64,000 nucleotides of DNA from Microbacterium yannicii PS01 (GTDB lineage Bacteria > Actinomycetota > Actinomycetes > Actinomycetales > Microbacteriaceae): NCBI RefSeq assembly GCF_000304335.1, contig NZ_CAJF01000008.1, positions 86,796 through 150,795 of the forward strand. The letters are read 5' to 3'. The notes below the pieces were generated by a model. That model was not told the origin of the DNA. It saw only the letters and a list, made by a program, of their open reading frames with translations, and did no database searches. Shown one piece after another: positions 62,401 to 64,000 of this stretch. The translations under genes were made by a program, and so were the position numbers. Each line of letters starts with the position of its first letter. Position 1 is the stretch's first letter.

Positions 62401-63988
62401 CAGGGCGCTGTCGGCCGGACGCGCCGGCTCGATCCTGCTCGGCAAGAGCGACATCCCCGAGAAGCAGCTGCAGGAGGCGGTGTACTTCGAGCCCGACCGG
62501 GACGGATCCCTCCTGGTGTACGGCACGAGCGGCTCGGGCAAGTCCACGGTGCTGCGCACGGTGGCGATCTCGGCAGCGATGGGTCGCCGTGCCGAGAACG
62601 TCGCCGTATACGGACTGGACTTCGGTTCGGGCTCCCTCAAGAGCCTCGAGGTGCTCCCGCACGTCGGCTCGATCATTCCGGGCGACGATGCGGAGCGTGT
62701 GCAGCGCATCATGCGGTCGCTCGGGCGCATGCTCGACGACCGCGGCAAGCGGTTCAGCGCGGCGAACGCGTCGAGCATCGCCGAATACCGGGAGCTGACC
62801 GGCCGCGACGAGCCACGGGTCATCCTCCTGCTCGACGGCCTGCCGCAGTTCCGCGCGGAGTGGGAGTCCACGACGGCGCGGATGCCGTTCTACCAGGCGT
62901 TCATGCGGATCCTGGGTGAGGGTCGCCCGCTGGGCGTGCACGTCGTCGCGACGGCCGACCGCTCGGGCTCGGTACCCACGGCCGTGAGCTCGAACGTCTC
63001 GCGACGGGTGATCCTGCGGCTGTCGGACGAGAACGCCTACTCGCTGCTGAACGCCCCGAAAGACGTGCTCGATGAGCGGTCGGCGCCGGGACGCGCGATC
63101 GTCGACGGGTTCGAGACCCAGATCGCCGTGCTCGGCGGCACGCCGAACGTCGCCGAGCAGACCAAGCTGCTCGGACAGTGGGCCGACGAGCTGCGCGCCC
63201 TCGGCGCCCGCGAGGTCGACGAGATCGGATCGCTTCCCACCCGCCTGGTCTGGAACGCCATGCCGGACCGGATCGGCGAGTTCCCGGTGCTCGGGGTCGC
63301 CGAGGACACGCTGGCACCACGCGATTTCGACCCGGTGGGCAGCTTCGTCGTCGCGGGACCGCCGCTGGCGGGCAAGACCAACGCGATGAAGGCCCTCATC
63401 ACGGCGATGGTGCGCTTCGACCCGTCGGTGCGGCTGTTCCACTTCGGCGGCCGACGCTCGCAGCTGAGGGACTTCGCGCCGTGGATGCGCAGCGCGACGA
63501 CCGTCGACGACGCCAAGGAGCTCGCCACCGAGCTTGCCGAGCTCGTGACCGACGAGTCCCTCGCGGCACGTCTCATGGTCGTGATCGAAGACGTGCCGCA
63601 GTTCGCCGACTCTCCGGCCGAGCGACCGCTCAAGGCGCTGTTCCAGGCGGTCAATCGCAGCGAGCACTTCCTCATCGGCGACGCCGACGTCTCGCAGGTG
63701 ACCAGCGGCTTCGGCCTCATCGGCGACTTCAAGGGCGGGCGCAAGGGCGTGATCCTCAAGCCCGACGCCTTCGACGGCGACGCGATCTTCAAGGTGCCGT
63801 TCCCCAAGGTCAAGCGGGCCGACTTCCCGGACGGCCGGGGCATCTTCGTCCAGGCCGGCCGGCAGGTCACCGTGCAGCTGCCGCTGCTGGACGCGTCGAC
63901 GCTTCCGGTCGAGCCGGCGCCGGCGCCCGCCGGCGCGCCGGCCGCTGTCGACGTCGACGTCGACGCCGTCGACGTCCCGAGCGCCTGA
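59405..63988 (+). CDS. FHA-FtsK/SpoIIIE ATPase (EccC/YukB-like type VII secretion protein)
   Basis: 1,527 residues, complete. An N-terminal ubiquitin-like region (1-90) is followed by an FHA domain (about 105-195; FTIGRAAGNDIVLDD, SKRHARIEV, SANGIVVDGG), two membrane spans (about 245-285), and three FtsK/SpoIIIE ATPase domains. Walker A motifs: GGTTGAGKSE (713), GTSGSGKST (1040) and GPPLAGKTN (1318). Walker B of domain 1 is LVIDEFAAL (D820); in domain 2 the matching stretch reads LLLDGLPQF, with Gly after Asp. It energises export of WXG100-type substrates in relatives; no such substrate gene is inside the window. Confidence 0.9.
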   Translation: MRLKLTLERRDDKHTDIVVTSDTTATVQDVARRIVEADPARELAAGADDVLTLRVAPPTSSTFQLLEPDMLISDAPVGSGFVASIVNLGADYVAARRAGAPAAAILYVVAGPFAGREFQLPRGHFTIGRAAGNDIVLDDPLISKRHARIEVGGTVDLVDLNSANGIVVDGGLVQRLRVIPGQRFALGDTELVVHMVQDYAPADPDPVLERGGTLLFNRSPRVEPRYVGEELPEPRMPKDPVSRLFPWPMLVAPIILGVSLFAMTGNTRSLLVVLLSPLMLFGNFISQRTQVGQRVKKEAEVFERTFEELEETLYRERPREREVRNAEVPPVAVVFDEAMRLGPMLWTRRPEHWNFLALRLGTCEAESRTTVKNAENPDALQEYVERVEKLRQRYRMIDGVPVLESLQSVGVIGVAGPPREAADALRGLCVQLFGLHSPNELVAVALTEPQWARQLEWLKWLPHTTSERSPFRDMPLSDSASTGTALLSALEELVMRRSKAASSQRLPFDDDWDPMRYGTDVRRAAEEATFPGQTAVVVIVTSDAPVDRARLTQVLERGADVGVYGLFVAPVVDALPAVCRSFLDVSGGLEAARAGTVRSGVEYPTTVVEGVSNELMTVMAKRLAPVEDSSTVIEDSSDIPNSVMFLSLIGGEMASDPSFAVERWRENNTILDRSGASLPRLKKAGTLRAIVGQGPTDAMTLDLRTQGPHALVGGTTGAGKSEFLQAWVLGMAAAHSPDRVTFLFVDYKGGSAFADCVELPHCVGLVTDLSPHLVRRALTSLRAELHYREHLFNRKKAKDLLELEKRRDPDTPPALVLVIDEFAALAGEVPEFVDGVVDIAQRGRSLGIHLIMATQRPAGVIKDNLRANTNLRVALRMADESDSKDVVDDPVAARFDPGIPGRGIAKTGPGRLVSFQSAYAGGWSSDEQVAADVTVAELRFGSVQKWELEEPAEDAAHDVDPGPNDQKRIVATLISAAQQARVPAPRRPWLDDLESTVDIRALSAGRAGSILLGKSDIPEKQLQEAVYFEPDRDGSLLVYGTSGSGKSTVLRTVAISAAMGRRAENVAVYGLDFGSGSLKSLEVLPHVGSIIPGDDAERVQRIMRSLGRMLDDRGKRFSAANASSIAEYRELTGRDEPRVILLLDGLPQFRAEWESTTARMPFYQAFMRILGEGRPLGVHVVATADRSGSVPTAVSSNVSRRVILRLSDENAYSLLNAPKDVLDERSAPGRAIVDGFETQIAVLGGTPNVAEQTKLLGQWADELRALGAREVDEIGSLPTRLVWNAMPDRIGEFPVLGVAEDTLAPRDFDPVGSFVVAGPPLAGKTNAMKALITAMVRFDPSVRLFHFGGRRSQLRDFAPWMRSATTVDDAKELATELAELVTDESLAARLMVVIEDVPQFADSPAERPLKALFQAVNRSEHFLIGDADVSQVTSGFGLIGDFKGGRKGVILKPDAFDGDAIFKVPFPKVKRADFPDGRGIFVQAGRQVTVQLPLLDASTLPVEPAPAPAGAPAAVDVDVDAVDVPSA

Positions 63989-64000
63989 CATCCGGGGCGC

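Noticed and set aside
57971..63991. A 2,006-codon open frame on the minus strand opposite the FtsK/SpoIIIE gene
   Set aside because: High GC with third-position bias keeps antisense frames open; the product is low-complexity Arg/Gly/Asp/Glu with no recognisable domain, while the plus strand encodes a full EccC-like protein.

Overview
The window is high-GC actinobacterial chromosome. Frequent ggatgcc/gcatcc runs, short intergenic spaces, many TGATG/ATGA overlaps and the gene repertoire fit Microbacteriaceae, most likely Microbacterium or a close relative; this assignment is an inference from style and gene order, not a database match. No rRNA, tRNA, phage, transposase or CRISPR array was seen. 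It carries about 65 genes, almost all intact.

Layout. (1) 1-6.3 kb: end of an ArsR regulator with an SRPBCC protein and a DHFR-like protein, then separate LigD-type polymerase and ATP-dependent ligase genes flanking a beta-lactamase-fold lipoprotein that has lost its catalytic residues, an 84-bp tandem repeat, and an AI-2E-family membrane protein. (2) 6.4-24.2 kb: a large acyl-CoA catabolic island. It has three acyl-CoA dehydrogenases, two SDRs, a quinone-oxidoreductase-like protein, a complete five-gene branched-chain-type ABC importer, an acyl-CoA synthetase, an ACAD11-like dehydrogenase, an APH-type kinase, a thioesterase, a thiolase and two TetR regulators. (3) 24.3-41.1 kb: an accessory, regulator-rich stretch with nitroreductase, four alpha/beta hydrolases, MEDS and LuxR sensors, an epoxide hydrolase-redoxin-antiporter operon, three TetR/hydrolase or TetR/reductase divergons, an alpha/beta-hydrolase-LuxR fusion, a methyltransferase and several small proteins. 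(4) 41.2-44.3 kb: a second acyl/alcohol operon (Zn alcohol dehydrogenase, SDR, MaoC) with its own TetR. (5) 44.5-64 kb: conserved chromosome, with a Rieske oxidoreductase, sucCD, tautomerase, F420-type reductase, polysaccharide deacetylase, NCS2 permease, a PerM-like membrane protein, purN, purH, an RDD-FHA protein and a large FHA-FtsK/SpoIIIE (EccC-like) ATPase.

How it fits together. Four operons in regions 2 and 4 carry nearly the same 20-bp operator, AAACCGACCRNSCGGTATGT, at 7947, 11304, 20479 and 43595. I infer one TetR regulon joining uptake (ABC importer), CoA activation (AMP-dependent ligase), an APH kinase plus ACAD11-like dehydrogenase, and oxidation/thiolysis. The kinase + ACAD + ligase + SDR set resembles the levulinate (lva) pathway and the vertebrate ACAD10/11 fusions, which process 4-hydroxyacyl-CoAs through a phosphorylated intermediate. 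This is the most interesting candidate system in the window. Its dehydrogenase gene carries an apparent +1 frameshift in a six-G tract at codon 5-6.

Regulatory DNA is unusually readable. Paired palindromic operators sit in two TetR divergons (26552-26607, 36055-36117), and several genes have a -10 hexamer placed exactly six bases before the start codon, the signature of leaderless transcription.
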